A stretch of 64,000 bases of DNA from Burkholderia sp. Bp8992 (GCF_003853705.1 NZ_QTQI01000005.1:1-64000); one strand, 5' to 3'; counted from the stretch's first letter, positions 26,933-36,423 are shown. Notes: generated by a model not told the origin, from the letters alone. Numbers and translations: made by a program.

Positions 26933-27670
26933 TCAGATCGGTTTGACGAACAACCCGATGGTCAGCAGCACGCCGATGCAGACGATTGCAATTCGCAGCA
27001 CGCGTTCGTTCACGCGATGCAGCGCCCACGCGCCGAGCAGGCCGCCGACGATTGCGCCGCAGCCGAGCGCGATCGCCTCACGCCAGTGCAGGTGCGGCGA
27101 GGTGACGAACAGCACGACCGCCGACGCGTTCATCACGCCAGCGAGCGCGTTCTTGGTCGACATCGCGTGACGCGGCGGCAGGCCGGCCATCGTCAGCGCG
27201 GCCATCATCAGGAACCCGATGCCGCCGCCGAAGTAGCCGCCGTAGATCGCGATCAGGAATTGCGAGACCCCGGCCGCGACGGGGCCGAGATGTTGCGCGC
27301 CTGCGCCCGGTTTGCGGAAGAAACTGCCCCACGCGAACACGACCGTCGCGAACAGCACGAGCCACGGCACCAGGTGCGAGAAGATCGACGACGGCGTTTT
27401 CAGCAGCAGCAGGCCGCCGAGCGCGCCGCCGGCCACGCTGATCGCGAACAGTGCGCGAAACGGCAGCCTGCCCACGCCGCTCACCATGTTGCGGCTCGCC
27501 CAGCCCGTCGTCACCTGGCCGGGGAACAGTGCGACCGTCGACGTGATGTTGGCCGCGAGCGGCGACATGCCCGACACGATCAGTGCGGGCAGCGTGACGA
27601 ACGAACCGCCGCCCGCGAGGGCGTTCTGAAGGCCGGCCCAGAGGCCGGCGACGATGATGAGAGCGAGCAT
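26933..27670 (-). CDS. TSUP/TauE-family transporter
   Basis: The 245-residue inner-membrane protein has 7-8 hydrophobic segments and the paired TSUP repeats: AGGGSFVTLPALIVSGMSP near 19-37 and YFGGGIGFLMMAAL near 146-159. TSUP proteins export or import sulfite, sulfoacetate and similar organosulfur anions. Convergent with nnrU; no sulfur-metabolism gene directly adjoins. Confidence 0.85.
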   Translation of the reverse strand: MLALIIVAGLWAGLQNALAGGGSFVTLPALIVSGMSPLAANITSTVALFPGQVTTGWASRNMVSGVGRLPFRALFAISVAGGALGGLLLLKTPSSIFSHLVPWLVLFATVVFAWGSFFRKPGAGAQHLGPVAAGVSQFLIAIYGGYFGGGIGFLMMAALTMAGLPPRHAMSTKNALAGVMNASAVVLFVTSPHLHWREAIALGCGAIVGGLLGAWALHRVNERVLRIAIVCIGVLLTIGLFVKPI

Positions 27671-27806
27671 CGGTGTGCAACGGGAGAGGTGGCGGGCCCG
27701 CTTGCCGGATGCGGGCAGGCGCGGTGGACGCCCGATGGTAATGCAGGATCGCAGCGGCAGGAAGCCGGTACTGCGCGCAGGCTGGCGTGCGGTGTCGCGC
27801 GCCCGG

Positions 27807-28373
27807 TCAGGTGTTTTCGTCAGGCGCGGCGGCGTCGCCTTCGACGTCCGGATACACGATCGTGCCGTCCGGACGGACGACCGCGCCGGTCGTGAGGCGC
27901 GCGGGCTCGACGCGGCTGGGGCCCATGATGTGCAGCACCGTCTCGCCGCGCGCGATCAGGTAGTCGGACACGATGCGACGGTGACAGCGCCACCACACGG
28001 CTTCCGAACACATGATCGCGCAGCGTTGTGCGTGCCCCTGTGCGATCAGCTGGTCGAGGCCTGCGTGGAATGCCGGCGACAGCGCGTAATCGGCGTAGCG
28101 GTGGAAGCTGCGGTTCGTCCAGAAGTCGTTGACGTCGTCGGGCACGTCGTGCGACTTGCCGCGCAGGCCGCCGAGTGCGGCGATGTGTTCGTATGCGATG
28201 CCGTCGGCGGCGAGCGCATCGGGCAGCGTCGCTTCGTTGAACTGCGGATTGGTGCGCGAGCGCGTCATCTTGCGGATGTCCGCGAGCAGCGCGATCTCGA
28301 CCGCATCGAGCATCCCGACGAATTCGTCGAGCGTGCGGTTCGAATGGCCGATCGTGTAGAACGGAAGCGTCAT
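27807..28373 (-). CDS. DUF488 family protein
   Basis: The 188-residue protein has all DUF488 landmarks: YTIGHSNRTLDEF (6-18), LLADIRKMTRSRTNPQFN, LGGLRGK and the Cys-rich MCSEAVWWRCHRRIVSDYL (about 120-138). The family is uncharacterised, though a thiol-dependent or nucleic-acid-linked role has been suggested. Its start overlaps the stop of the upstream 75-aa gene as ATGA, so they form an operon. Confidence 0.85.
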   Translation of the reverse strand: MTLPFYTIGHSNRTLDEFVGMLDAVEIALLADIRKMTRSRTNPQFNEATLPDALAADGIAYEHIAALGGLRGKSHDVPDDVNDFWTNRSFHRYADYALSPAFHAGLDQLIAQGHAQRCAIMCSEAVWWRCHRRIVSDYLIARGETVLHIMGPSRVEPARLTTGAVVRPDGTIVYPDVEGDAAAPDENT

Positions 28374-28597
28374 GCGTCGTCCTTGCCGTCGATGCGTTCG
28401 AGCACGCGGCCGCGATGCGCGGCGATGTGGTCGGTGCGGTCACTCTTGATCTCGTACTGCGGATCGTCGGGCGATGCGCGATGGCGGTGGCCCTTGTAGT
28501 CGAAGTCGGCGGTGTGGATCGCGACGATCGTGCCGGTCACGTAGCCGGCTTCGGAATTCCACCGGACATGGTCGCCCAGCCTGAATGGCGTGGTCAT
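28370..28597 (-). CDS. HVA1/DUF2945 Tudor-like small protein
   Basis: A 75-residue protein matching the hypervirulence-associated TUDOR-like domain: FRLGDHVRWNSEAGYVTGTI (5-24) and HRASPDDPQYEIKSDRTDHIA (about 39-59, two motifs). Function unknown. It heads a two-gene operon with the DUF488 gene and starts about 10 bp after a weak GGGAG ribosome site. Confidence 0.8.
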   Translation of the reverse strand: MTTPFRLGDHVRWNSEAGYVTGTIVAIHTADFDYKGHRHRASPDDPQYEIKSDRTDHIAAHRGRVLERIDGKDDA

Positions 28598-28856
28598 GCG
28601 GGAGTGCCTCCCTGTGGCGATGCGCGGTTCGCGGATGCGTGCGGTGCGGGACTGCAGCCATTATCTGCCGCGCCCGTGCCCGGAAGAAGACATGGACGGC
28701 CGGGCGGCACGGTTCTGCCAGTGCAATCGACGTGCCGGAACGCGGGCAATCTTTCATTCTCCCGACGCACCGGGCGCTTTTCGACGTGCTTGCTCGCGTG
28801 AAATTGTCGTGCTAATTTTTCATGAAATTTCTCGGCGTAAATTTCACGGAGTCCGC

Positions 28857-30146
28857 ATGTTCGTGCAGTCCGACCGACACGTCGCAAGCTACTACGCGGG
28901 CACCTACCCGGCGCCGATCCCGCTTCGTCGGGAGCTGGACGAACGCATCGACGCCGACGTGCTCGTCGTCGGCGCGGGCTTCAGCGGGCTGCATACGGCG
29001 TTGCGCCTGGCGCTCGCCGGCAAGCGCGTGGTCGTGCTCGAGGCAAGCCGTGTCGCGTGGGCCGCGTCGGGCCGCAACGGCGGCCAGGCGCTGCTCGGCT
29101 GGTCGTGCGACATGCAGCCGCTCGAGGATTCGCTCGGCCGCGACGGCGCGCGCCTGCTGTGGGACAGCATGCGCTGGGCGGCGGCCGAAGTGCGCGAACT
29201 GCCGGTGCGGCACGGCTTCGACATCGACTACCGGCCCGGCAGCCTGTGGGCGGCCGTGCGACCACGCCGCGTCGCGATGCTCGAACAGGCCCGCGACGAG
29301 GCGGCCGAGCGCTGGGGCTACGACCGGCTGCGCGTGATCGGCCGCGACGAGATGCCCGAATGGATCGGCGGCACGCGCTATCTCGCGGCGCTCCACGATC
29401 CGGAGGCCGGCCACCTGAATCCGCTGAAGCTCGCGCTCGGCCTTGCGCAGACGATCGAGCGCGCGGGCGGCCGCATCTACGAACAGAGCCGCGCGCTCGA
29501 CTGCCGCGAGGCGGCCGGCGGCCACGTCGCGCGCACGGCGCACGGCGAAGTGCGCGCGGACGTGCTCGTGCTGGCGTGCAACGCATACGTCGACCGCCTC
29601 GATCGCGATCTCGCGCGCCGGCTGCTGCCGGTCGGCACGTACCAGGTCGCGACCGCACCGCTTGCGCCGGACGTCGCGCGGGCGCTGCTGCCGCAGAACA
29701 GTTGCGTGATCGACAACCAGTTCGTGCCCGACTACTTCCGCCTGAGCCCCGACAACCGGCTGTTGTTCGGCGGCGGCTGCACGTACTTGGGCGGCATTCC
29801 CACCGATATCGCGGCGGCGACGCGACCGCATCTCGAACGCGTGTTCCCGCAGCTGGCCGGCGTGCCGCTCGACTACGCGTGGGGCGGCCATATCGACATC
29901 AGCATGCGGCGCACGCCGGATATCGGCCGCCACGGGCAGCGCTTCTGGCTGCAGGGCTTCTCGGGGCACGGCGTGCTCCCGACGCTCGCCGGCGCGCGCG
30001 CGGTGGCCGACGCCGTGCTCGGCGACGAACGCCTGCTCGCGCAGTACCAGCGCATCCGCAATCCGCGCTTCCCTGGCGGCGACCGGCTCGCCGCGCCGCT
30101 GGAAGCGATCGGCAAGGCCTGGTACCGTCTGCGCGATACCGTCTGA
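28857..30146 (+). CDS. puuB: FAD amine oxidoreductase, gamma-glutamylputrescine oxidase-like
   Basis: The 429-residue flavoprotein of the DAO family has a dinucleotide fold at the N-terminus (VLVVGAGFSGLHTALRL, about 35-51), ASGRNGGQALLGWS (about 70-83) typical of the glycine/amine oxidase group, and C-terminal GFSGHGVLPTLAGA. It lies 16 bp upstream of an XRE-cupin regulator and near a glutamine-synthetase-like gene. That trio matches the Puu putrescine pathway, where PuuB oxidises gamma-glutamylputrescine. ATG 28857 follows CGGAG. Exact amine substrate is inferred. Confidence 0.78.
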   Translation: MFVQSDRHVASYYAGTYPAPIPLRRELDERIDADVLVVGAGFSGLHTALRLALAGKRVVVLEASRVAWAASGRNGGQALLGWSCDMQPLEDSLGRDGARLLWDSMRWAAAEVRELPVRHGFDIDYRPGSLWAAVRPRRVAMLEQARDEAAERWGYDRLRVIGRDEMPEWIGGTRYLAALHDPEAGHLNPLKLALGLAQTIERAGGRIYEQSRALDCREAAGGHVARTAHGEVRADVLVLACNAYVDRLDRDLARRLLPVGTYQVATAPLAPDVARALLPQNSCVIDNQFVPDYFRLSPDNRLLFGGGCTYLGGIPTDIAAATRPHLERVFPQLAGVPLDYAWGGHIDISMRRTPDIGRHGQRFWLQGFSGHGVLPTLAGARAVADAVLGDERLLAQYQRIRNPRFPGGDRLAAPLEAIGKAWYRLRDTV

Positions 30147-30162
30147 TCCACCGGAACCCGTC

Positions 30163-30720
30163 ATGAACGAACAGGAAGAGATAGAAAGTCTGGCGATCCT
30201 GATCCGCGACCTGCGCAAGCATCGCAAGGTCACGCTCAACGATCTCGCCGAACGGATCGGCCGCTCGGTCGGCTTTCTGTCGCAGGTCGAGCGCGGGCTG
30301 TCGCGCCCGACGGTCGCGGATCTCACCGCGATCGGCGAGGCGCTCGGCGTGCCGACCACGTATTTCTACAGCCTGAGCAAGCCGCGCAGCGTGCCGTGGG
30401 TCACGCGGCCCGACGAGCGGCGCACCGTGTATTACGCGGCCGGCATTACCGACATGCTCGTGTCGCCGAACATGCGTTCGCGCTTCTCGATCCTCGAAAG
30501 CCATCTCGCGCCGGGCGCGAGCAGCGGCGAGCGGCCGGTCGACGACAGCGACGAGCAGGGCGGCTTCGTGCTCGAAGGCGAACTGACGATCTGGGTCGAC
30601 GGTGACGACACGCCCGTCACGCTCGGGCCGAACGATGCATTCCAGCTTCCCGCGCACAAGCGCTTCCGTTACGCCAACCTGACCGACGCGCCGACGCGCG
30701 TGATCTGGGTATTCACCTGA
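30163..30720 (+). CDS. puuR: XRE-cupin regulator (PuuR-like)
   Basis: The 185-residue protein has an N-terminal XRE helix-turn-helix (about 13-68; LNDLAERIGRSVGFLSQVER) and a C-terminal cupin (about 105-180; EQGGFVLEGELTIW and DAFQLPAHKRFRY). This is the PuuR design, a repressor of putrescine catabolism in enterobacteria. It sits between the puuB-like and puuA-like genes and probably controls both. Confidence 0.75.
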   Translation: MNEQEEIESLAILIRDLRKHRKVTLNDLAERIGRSVGFLSQVERGLSRPTVADLTAIGEALGVPTTYFYSLSKPRSVPWVTRPDERRTVYYAAGITDMLVSPNMRSRFSILESHLAPGASSGERPVDDSDEQGGFVLEGELTIWVDGDDTPVTLGPNDAFQLPAHKRFRYANLTDAPTRVIWVFT

Positions 30721-30787
30721 GTTGTCCGCGGGGCGCGCAGTGTTGCAAGCGGTCGCGCCACGCAGCCTGTTTGCAGTACTGATTGAA

Positions 30788-30817
30788 ATGCGGCTCACAG
30801 GGTCACGTGTGCCGCAT
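30788..30817. promoter_or_regulatory. Dyad upstream of the puuA-like gene
   Basis: ATGCGGC (30788-30794) pairs with GCCGCAT (30811-30817), extended inward by CACA and TGTG. The dyad is 57 bp before the puuA-like start and is a plausible operator for the adjacent XRE-cupin protein. Confidence 0.4.
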
Positions 30818-30873
30818 GAATCCGGTTCGCCGCGTCGCGGCACCGCCATACCAAGACATGGAAAGGATGAGAC

Positions 30874-32220
30874 ATGGCTGACGTCGTTCCCGCGCTGGTC
30901 GATGAAGTCCGCGCATTCCGGCAGGCGCACCCTGAAATCCGATATGTCGACCTGATCTGCCTCGACCTGCCCGGACACTTCTACGGCAAGCGCTATCCGA
31001 TCGATGCGCTGGAAAAGGTCGCGGCCGGTTCGCTGCTGAAACTGCCGCAGAACTGTATCCTGCTCGGCACGCAGGGCGGGCTCTACAAGATCGGCGATTA
31101 CTGTTTCAACGACGGCGACCCGGACGCCGTGCGTCGGCTGATCCCCGGCACGCTGAAGCCGGTGACCTGGGAGAAGCAACCGCTCGGCCAGATGCTGATC
31201 ACGACCGACGGCACCGATTCGCCGGTCGAGTTCGAGCCGCGCGAGGTGCTCGCGCGCGTGCTGAAGCGGTTCGCACGGCGCGGCATCCGGCCGGTCGTCG
31301 CGTTCGAGCTCGAGTTCTACCTGTTCGACGCGCAACTCGCGGAGGGGCTGCCGCAGTTTCCGCGCGACCGTTTGAGCGACGATCGCGACGATCAGCCGAA
31401 CATGCATATCGAGCGGCTGTCGCGCTTCTCCGACGTGCTGCACGAGATGGTCGACGTCGCGTGCGAGCAGGGGGTGGACGCGACGGTGATCACCGCCGAG
31501 CTCGGGCCCGGCCAGTTCGAGATCAATTTCGGCCACACCGACGATGCGCTGCGCGCGGCCGACTGGTCGGCGATGTTCTGCCGCAGCACGCGCGGCGTCG
31601 CGTTGCGGCACGGCTATCGCGCGAGTTTCATGGGCAAGCCGTACCTGCATGCGCCGGGCAGCGGGATGCACGTGCACGTGAGCCTGTACGACGACGCGGG
31701 CCGCAACCTGCTCGCGGCGGACGGGCAGCGTCCATTGCGGTACGCGGTGGCCGGCTGCCTTGCGCTGCTGCCGCACTGCATGCCGGTGTTCGCGCCGAAT
31801 CACAACGCGTTCCGGCGCTACGGGTCGATGGTGAACGCGGCAAGCCGTGCGAGCTGGGGCTTCGAGGATCGCGACGCGTGCATCCGGATTCCGGAGTCGG
31901 ATGCACGCAACCTGCGCATCGAGCACCGGCTCGCGAGCGCGGATGCGAATCCGTATCTGGTGCTCGCGGCGATCCTGTCGGGGATGGAGCACGGGCTCGA
32001 TGCGAAGCGCGAGCCGATTGCGCCGCTCAACGAGGATCGCGGCAGCGGCATCGACTTCCCGAAGGAAATGCTGTCGTCGGTTGCCGCGATGCAGGATCAT
32101 CCGGCCGTGCGCGAAGGGCTCGGCAGCGAGTTCGTGATGGTGTATTGCGAGAACAAGCGGCAGGAGGAACTGGATTTCCGCAACGAGATCGGCGCGCGGG
32201 AGTATCGGTGGTTCCTTTGA
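30874..32220 (+). CDS. puuA: Glutamine synthetase-family gamma-glutamylpolyamine synthetase-like
   Basis: The 448-residue protein has a short N-terminal beta-grasp domain and a C-terminal catalytic domain with ELEFYL (about 146-151), AELGPGQFEINFGH (about 209-222), the ATP/Glu loop PGSGMHVHVSLYD (near 261-273) and a C-terminal NPYLVLAAILSGM. This subtype ligates glutamate to amines such as putrescine. Location next to puuB/puuR-like genes supports that, but ethanolamine or another monoamine cannot be excluded. It begins after GGAAAGGATGAG. Confidence 0.8.
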   Translation: MADVVPALVDEVRAFRQAHPEIRYVDLICLDLPGHFYGKRYPIDALEKVAAGSLLKLPQNCILLGTQGGLYKIGDYCFNDGDPDAVRRLIPGTLKPVTWEKQPLGQMLITTDGTDSPVEFEPREVLARVLKRFARRGIRPVVAFELEFYLFDAQLAEGLPQFPRDRLSDDRDDQPNMHIERLSRFSDVLHEMVDVACEQGVDATVITAELGPGQFEINFGHTDDALRAADWSAMFCRSTRGVALRHGYRASFMGKPYLHAPGSGMHVHVSLYDDAGRNLLAADGQRPLRYAVAGCLALLPHCMPVFAPNHNAFRRYGSMVNAASRASWGFEDRDACIRIPESDARNLRIEHRLASADANPYLVLAAILSGMEHGLDAKREPIAPLNEDRGSGIDFPKEMLSSVAAMQDHPAVREGLGSEFVMVYCENKRQEELDFRNEIGAREYRWFL

Positions 32221-32245
32221 TGGCCGCGCCGGTCGATGAAGCCGA

Positions 32246-32773
32246 TCAGGGAAGTGCGCGCCAGTAGCGCACTTCTTCGATCGGCGTCCCGTCGATTTCG
32301 AACGTCTTGATGTCGTCCTCGGCGACGAAGCCTTCTCGTTCGTAGAACGCCCTGGCGCGTCGATTCTTGATCAGGACCCAGAGCGATACCCATGCATGGC
32401 CGGCATCATGCAACGACCGGCATGCGTGATCGACCAGCGCCGCGCCGATGCCCCGGCCGCAATGCGAAGGATGCAGATAGATCGCTTCGATTTCTCCCCA
32501 TGCGCGATCCTTGTCGGTGTCGCGCGTCGGACCGTAGGCGATCCAGCCGGCAGGCAGGTCGTTCGTCATCGCGAGCGCGACGCGCGGCCGTCCGGCGTCG
32601 AGCGCGTAACGCCACGCGGCCGTGCGCTTTTCGACCGACAGGCCGGCGAGGAACGCGGCCGGCATGATGTCCGTGTAGGTGGCTTGCCACGACGCAACGT
32701 GAATATCGGCGATGGCCGGTGCGTCGGCGGAGGTGGCGGCGCGGATGTCGATCGTCGTGGTGTTCGGTGCCAT
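32246..32773 (-). CDS. GNAT-family N-acetyltransferase
   Basis: A 175-residue GNAT protein with IDIRAATSADAPAIADIH at the N-terminus, acetyl-CoA motif YLHPSHCGRGIGAALVDHA (about 100-118) and a C-terminal ARAFYEREGFVAEDD. Start ATG 32773 follows a GAGG ribosome site. Convergent with the puuA-like gene (25 bp); no evidence ties it to that pathway. Confidence 0.82.
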   Translation of the reverse strand: MAPNTTTIDIRAATSADAPAIADIHVASWQATYTDIMPAAFLAGLSVEKRTAAWRYALDAGRPRVALAMTNDLPAGWIAYGPTRDTDKDRAWGEIEAIYLHPSHCGRGIGAALVDHACRSLHDAGHAWVSLWVLIKNRRARAFYEREGFVAEDDIKTFEIDGTPIEEVRYWRALP

Positions 32774-32823
32774 GCGTGCCTCGCCTGACCGGTTGCCATG
32801 CGCCGCGTTGCAGCGCGCGGGTT

Positions 32824-33402
32824 TCAATCCGCCGGATCCAGGCTGGCGGCGATTGCGAAACTGTAGCCGAGATCCAGTTGCGATGCGTCGGCGGGCATCT
32901 CGGTTTTCTTCAGCACGAACTCGAACGCGGGCTCGAACCAGCCGTTGCGCGGTACTTCGCCGCCGAGGATTTCGACGTCGTACCAGCCGTTGTCGAGTTC
33001 GATCACGGGCCTGCCGGGTTCGCGATAACGCGTGAGCAATGCGTTCACCGTCTCGTCGGTGAGGCGTTCGAGAATGCGCCACGTGTAAAGCATCACCGAA
33101 CGATGCTCGACGCGCAGTACGTATCCGCCGCGGCGATGCTGCAGGCGGCTGCCGGCCTTCAGCAATTCGGGTGTGTCGTTATCCAGCGTGAAGATGATCG
33201 TGTACGGATGATTCTCGATGCCGGCCAGCGGAATGACGATACCGTCGACCACGGCATGGTCGCCGCTGTCGCCGGTCGTGAACTCGGACGCGACGTTGTC
33301 CGACAGCCGATGGGTTTCCTTGTAGCGCTTCAGCAGCAGAAGATCGCCGACGAGGAAACAGTCGATCAGGTCGTTGAGGACTTCGGAGAATTCATGCCGC
33401 AT
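32824..33402 (-). CDS. Conserved hypothetical protein (192 aa)
   Basis: A soluble 192-residue protein starting MRHEFSEVLNDLIDCF after AAGGAA. It is predicted to be mixed alpha/beta with no signal peptide, membrane segment or recognised catalytic motif. Its last 60 residues (YDVEILGGEVPRNGWFEPAF) look like a compact beta domain. I do not recognise the family. Confidence 0.65.
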   Translation of the reverse strand: MRHEFSEVLNDLIDCFLVGDLLLLKRYKETHRLSDNVASEFTTGDSGDHAVVDGIVIPLAGIENHPYTIIFTLDNDTPELLKAGSRLQHRRGGYVLRVEHRSVMLYTWRILERLTDETVNALLTRYREPGRPVIELDNGWYDVEILGGEVPRNGWFEPAFEFVLKKTEMPADASQLDLGYSFAIAASLDPAD

Positions 33403-33464
33403 CGTCGTTCCTTTCGAGCGTGCCATGCCGCGAAGCGCATCGCGGCACGGCATGTGCGACGACC

Positions 33465-33854
33465 TTACTCGCCGAGCTTCGACGTCACGCACCCGGTGCT
33501 CGAGCATTCGCGCTCACGCTCGCGCAGGAACGACAGCCGCGACTGCGTCATGTCGTTCGCGCACTGGATATCCACGAGATAGCTGCTGCCGCGCGTCTCG
33601 CTGCACTGCGCGTCGCGTTGCTTCAGCCACGCGAGCTGACCGGCCTTCAGCGTCGCCTGCTGGTCGCCGCTCAGCTGCTTGCGCAGGCGGCCGTATTCGT
33701 CATTCAGATCGCGGTCGGATTGCGAGAATTGCGTACTGGTGCAGTACACCTGGTCGAACGCGCTGCGCGGCTTCCCGCAGCCGGCCGCGTGAGCGGCGAA
33801 TGGAACGGTGAGCGCGAGCAGCGCGCAGGATGCGAACAGATTCTTCTTTTTCAT
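33465..33854 (-). CDS. LprI/DUF1311-family periplasmic protein
   Basis: The 129-residue protein has a signal peptide (1-23, cleaved near AHA) and a DUF1311/LprI domain with six cysteines: CGKPRSAFDQVYC, LAWLKQRDAQC and the C-terminal pair in ECSSTGC. Members include lysozyme inhibitors such as LprI. It lies 54 bp downstream of a cell-wall amidase gene on the same strand, which fits an envelope role. Confidence 0.8.
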   Translation of the reverse strand: MKKKNLFASCALLALTVPFAAHAAGCGKPRSAFDQVYCTSTQFSQSDRDLNDEYGRLRKQLSGDQQATLKAGQLAWLKQRDAQCSETRGSSYLVDIQCANDMTQSRLSFLRERERECSSTGCVTSKLGE

Positions 33855-33908
33855 TGTGATGCTCCTGACTGGGTGAAAACCGTTGAGACCGACGGGCGAT
33901 ATCGTCAT

Positions 33909-34679
33909 TCATTGCGGCGTCGTGCATGCGTCGATCCCGCCCGCTATCGCGGTGGACAGGCGCTGGATCGTCTCGCGCCGCGCGAGTCGTGCTTCTTCGT
34001 CCGGATTGACGATCACGCCGGCTTCGACGAGCACGGCCGGAATCGGCGCGGTGCGCAGCACGACGAGATCGTCGAAGCGGTGGATGCCGAGTTGCGGGTC
34101 GATCAGCGGGCGGTTCTCGCCGCGGATCGGCTGCGCGTGATACAGCGATGGCCGTTCGCCAGCCGCGACCAGCCGCTCGGCGATGGCCTTCGCGCAGCGC
34201 AGGCTTTCCGCATAGTGCGGATTGCGCTCCGACACGAACACCGAAAAGCCGCGGAATTCGCGTTGCCGGCCCGCGTCGATGAACTGCTGCTGCATCGAGT
34301 CGTGATGGATCGACACGAACAGGTTTGCGTCGGGCGCCTGCGTCGAGCGTTGATCGAGCTTGATCTCGCGGCCGTCGGCCGACGTGCGCAGCACGCGGTC
34401 GCCGTGCGAGGCGAGCTTTTCGGCGACCGCGCCGGACAGATCGAGGTTGTACAGGTATTCGACGCGGCCGCTCGCACCGGTGGAACCGGGGTGCGCCGGC
34501 GTATGGCCGGTGTCGACGACGATGTAACGGCCGGCGGCCGGCTCAATGCCGGAGGCGGCGGTGCTGGCCGTGTCGGCCGCATGCAGCGCCGGCGGCGCGC
34601 CGAGCAGCGGGGCGCATGCGAGCACGCGCGCGGCGGCGCGCACGAGCGGGTGAAGGCGTCGAAGGGTACGGTTCGTCAT
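33909..34679 (-). CDS. N-acetylmuramoyl-L-alanine amidase (amidase_3)
   Basis: The 256-residue protein has a basic N-terminus plus hydrophobic signal region (to about 35, AHA-type cleavage) and a zinc-dependent amidase_3 domain: VVDTGHTPAHPGS with first metal His, EYLYNLD, SIHHDSM with second His, and VLVEAGVIVNPDEE with catalytic Glu. It would cleave the amide bond between MurNAc and the stem peptide in the periplasm. An in-frame start 30 bp upstream is also possible. No SPOR or AMIN domain is present. Confidence 0.83.
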   Translation of the reverse strand: MTNRTLRRLHPLVRAAARVLACAPLLGAPPALHAADTASTAASGIEPAAGRYIVVDTGHTPAHPGSTGASGRVEYLYNLDLSGAVAEKLASHGDRVLRTSADGREIKLDQRSTQAPDANLFVSIHHDSMQQQFIDAGRQREFRGFSVFVSERNPHYAESLRCAKAIAERLVAAGERPSLYHAQPIRGENRPLIDPQLGIHRFDDLVVLRTAPIPAVLVEAGVIVNPDEEARLARRETIQRLSTAIAGGIDACTTPQ

Positions 34680-34803
34680 TGTTGTTGTCGCGGAGGGCAT
34701 GCGGCGCATCGCACGGTGCGGCGCCGTCGGCCTGCTCGATGCAGTCGGAATGTCGCGCGATTATAGCGGGTGGCGGCGGCGCCGCAATGACGAACGTCGG
34801 CCG

Positions 34804-36423
34804 TCAGGCGAGCACGCGCCGGGCCGCGAGCGTGCCCCAGTACGACGCTTCCTCGAACAGCGACAGCCCGGACAGGTCGGCATGCGCGAACACGACGGGG
34901 CCGTCGGCATCGCGTAGCGCGAGCAGGCCGGGCCGGCTCAGGAAGCCGACGTCGGGCGTCGCCATCGCGTGGCCGCGCACGGTGATCTCGAGTGCCGTCG
35001 CGTGTTTCCACAGTTCGCGCCCGTAGACGGCCTGCAGGTCGATCGCCGCCTGCTCGCGCAACGCGTCGGGCTGCGCCTGCGCGAGCCAGCGACGCGTATC
35101 GTCAGGCGTCTGAGTACTCAACGCCTGATACGCGGAGAAGACCGAGCGCGTCGGCGGCGACATCCGGATCAACTGGTGTGTGGACACCACATAGCCGAGC
35201 GCCGCGCCGTCGTAGACGACGTTGTCCCACGCGAGCGGCACGCCTGCTGCTTCGGCCGGCATCCCTTCGAGCAGGAAATTGGACACGAGCCACGGCGCGC
35301 GCGGCGGCAGGTCGCGCGCAGGTTCGAAGCCATACGCGGCAAGCTGCGGAAACACGCGCGCCGCGACGAACAGCGGCATCGCGCTCACGACTCGACGCGC
35401 CTTCAGCGTGAACGTCGACAGCGTGCCGTCGTCGCCGATGCGTGCGCACAGCACGTCGACGCCGCCTGCGCGTTCGGTCGCGCGCACCGCGAAGCCGTCC
35501 CGCGACCACGCGTTCGAGCCGGTGCGCGCGGTGATCGAATCGCCCAGCTTCGTCACCATCGTGTGCAGCCCGTCGGGCCAGGTCAGCACCGCGCCGTCAC
35601 TCGCATCGCCTGCATGGCCGCCGCGCGACGAGAAATAGTGCAGGCCGGCCCAGGCGGAGACGTGCTCGTAGCCCGCGCCGTAGTCGTCGCGGCAGCAGTA
35701 GTTCAGGTACCAGTGCAGCGCCTTCGCGGTGTAGCCCTCGTCGAGCAGCCACTGGCGGAACGAGCGCCGGTCGAGCGCGCGCCATTGCGGGTCGCGCGAC
35801 GATTCGGCGATCGGGATGCAGAACACCTTGCGGCCGTCGGTGCCGCGCGCGGCGCGCAGTCCGTCCGTGTACGCGAAGAACTTCGCCTGCTGCGCGAGCT
35901 CGTCGGCGCCGAGGCCGGCGGTCGGCACGATGCCGTCCTGCCACTGGCCGGCGATGAAGAGCCGTTCGTCGGGCGCGTGCACGAGCGCGCGCTCGTCGTA
36001 CACGGGGCGCATGGAGAACGGCGCGGATTCGATCACGCCGAGATCGGCGAGCATGTCGCGAAGATGCGCGGATTCGAGCGACGGCAGCGGCAGGTAGTGC
36101 GCGCCTTTCGGATAACCGAGATCGCCGAAGCGCCCGCCGGCCGCATTGCCGCCGAATTCGGGGCCCGCGAGCACGGTGAAGCGCTTGTGGCCTGCGCGCG
36201 CGAGCTGCCAGGCGCACGACAGTCCGGCCGCGCCGGCGCCGAGGATCGCGACATCCGTCTCGATCGTGCCCGACGGCGGCGGCAGCCTGGCATGGTCGCG
36301 CAGCGCGTGGCCTTCGCGCATGCCGGGGTAGCCGACGCGCGGCGTCGTCTCGATCCAGCCGGTGCGGCCGCATGCGGCGAGCGACGCGGCCGCGGACGCG
36401 ACGAGGAACGTACGGCGGTCCAT
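34804..36423 (-). CDS. FAD/NAD-dependent oxidoreductase with Tat/lipoprotein-like leader, partner of SpeE fusion
   Basis: The 539-residue flavoprotein begins MDRRTFLVASAAASLAACG, combining a twin-arginine-like RRTFL with a lipobox LAAC, so it is probably exported and membrane-anchored. The dinucleotide fold is DVAILGAGAAGLSCAWQLARAG (58-79, two halves). The remainder resembles amine-oxidase-type NAD(P)-binding proteins without a clear substrate motif. Its start codon shares one base with the stop of the membrane spermidine synthase gene, so the two are co-translated. Oxidation of a polyamine or polyamine conjugate is my inference from this coupling. Confidence 0.78.
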   Translation of the reverse strand: MDRRTFLVASAAASLAACGRTGWIETTPRVGYPGMREGHALRDHARLPPPSGTIETDVAILGAGAAGLSCAWQLARAGHKRFTVLAGPEFGGNAAGGRFGDLGYPKGAHYLPLPSLESAHLRDMLADLGVIESAPFSMRPVYDERALVHAPDERLFIAGQWQDGIVPTAGLGADELAQQAKFFAYTDGLRAARGTDGRKVFCIPIAESSRDPQWRALDRRSFRQWLLDEGYTAKALHWYLNYCCRDDYGAGYEHVSAWAGLHYFSSRGGHAGDASDGAVLTWPDGLHTMVTKLGDSITARTGSNAWSRDGFAVRATERAGGVDVLCARIGDDGTLSTFTLKARRVVSAMPLFVAARVFPQLAAYGFEPARDLPPRAPWLVSNFLLEGMPAEAAGVPLAWDNVVYDGAALGYVVSTHQLIRMSPPTRSVFSAYQALSTQTPDDTRRWLAQAQPDALREQAAIDLQAVYGRELWKHATALEITVRGHAMATPDVGFLSRPGLLALRDADGPVVFAHADLSGLSLFEEASYWGTLAARRVLA

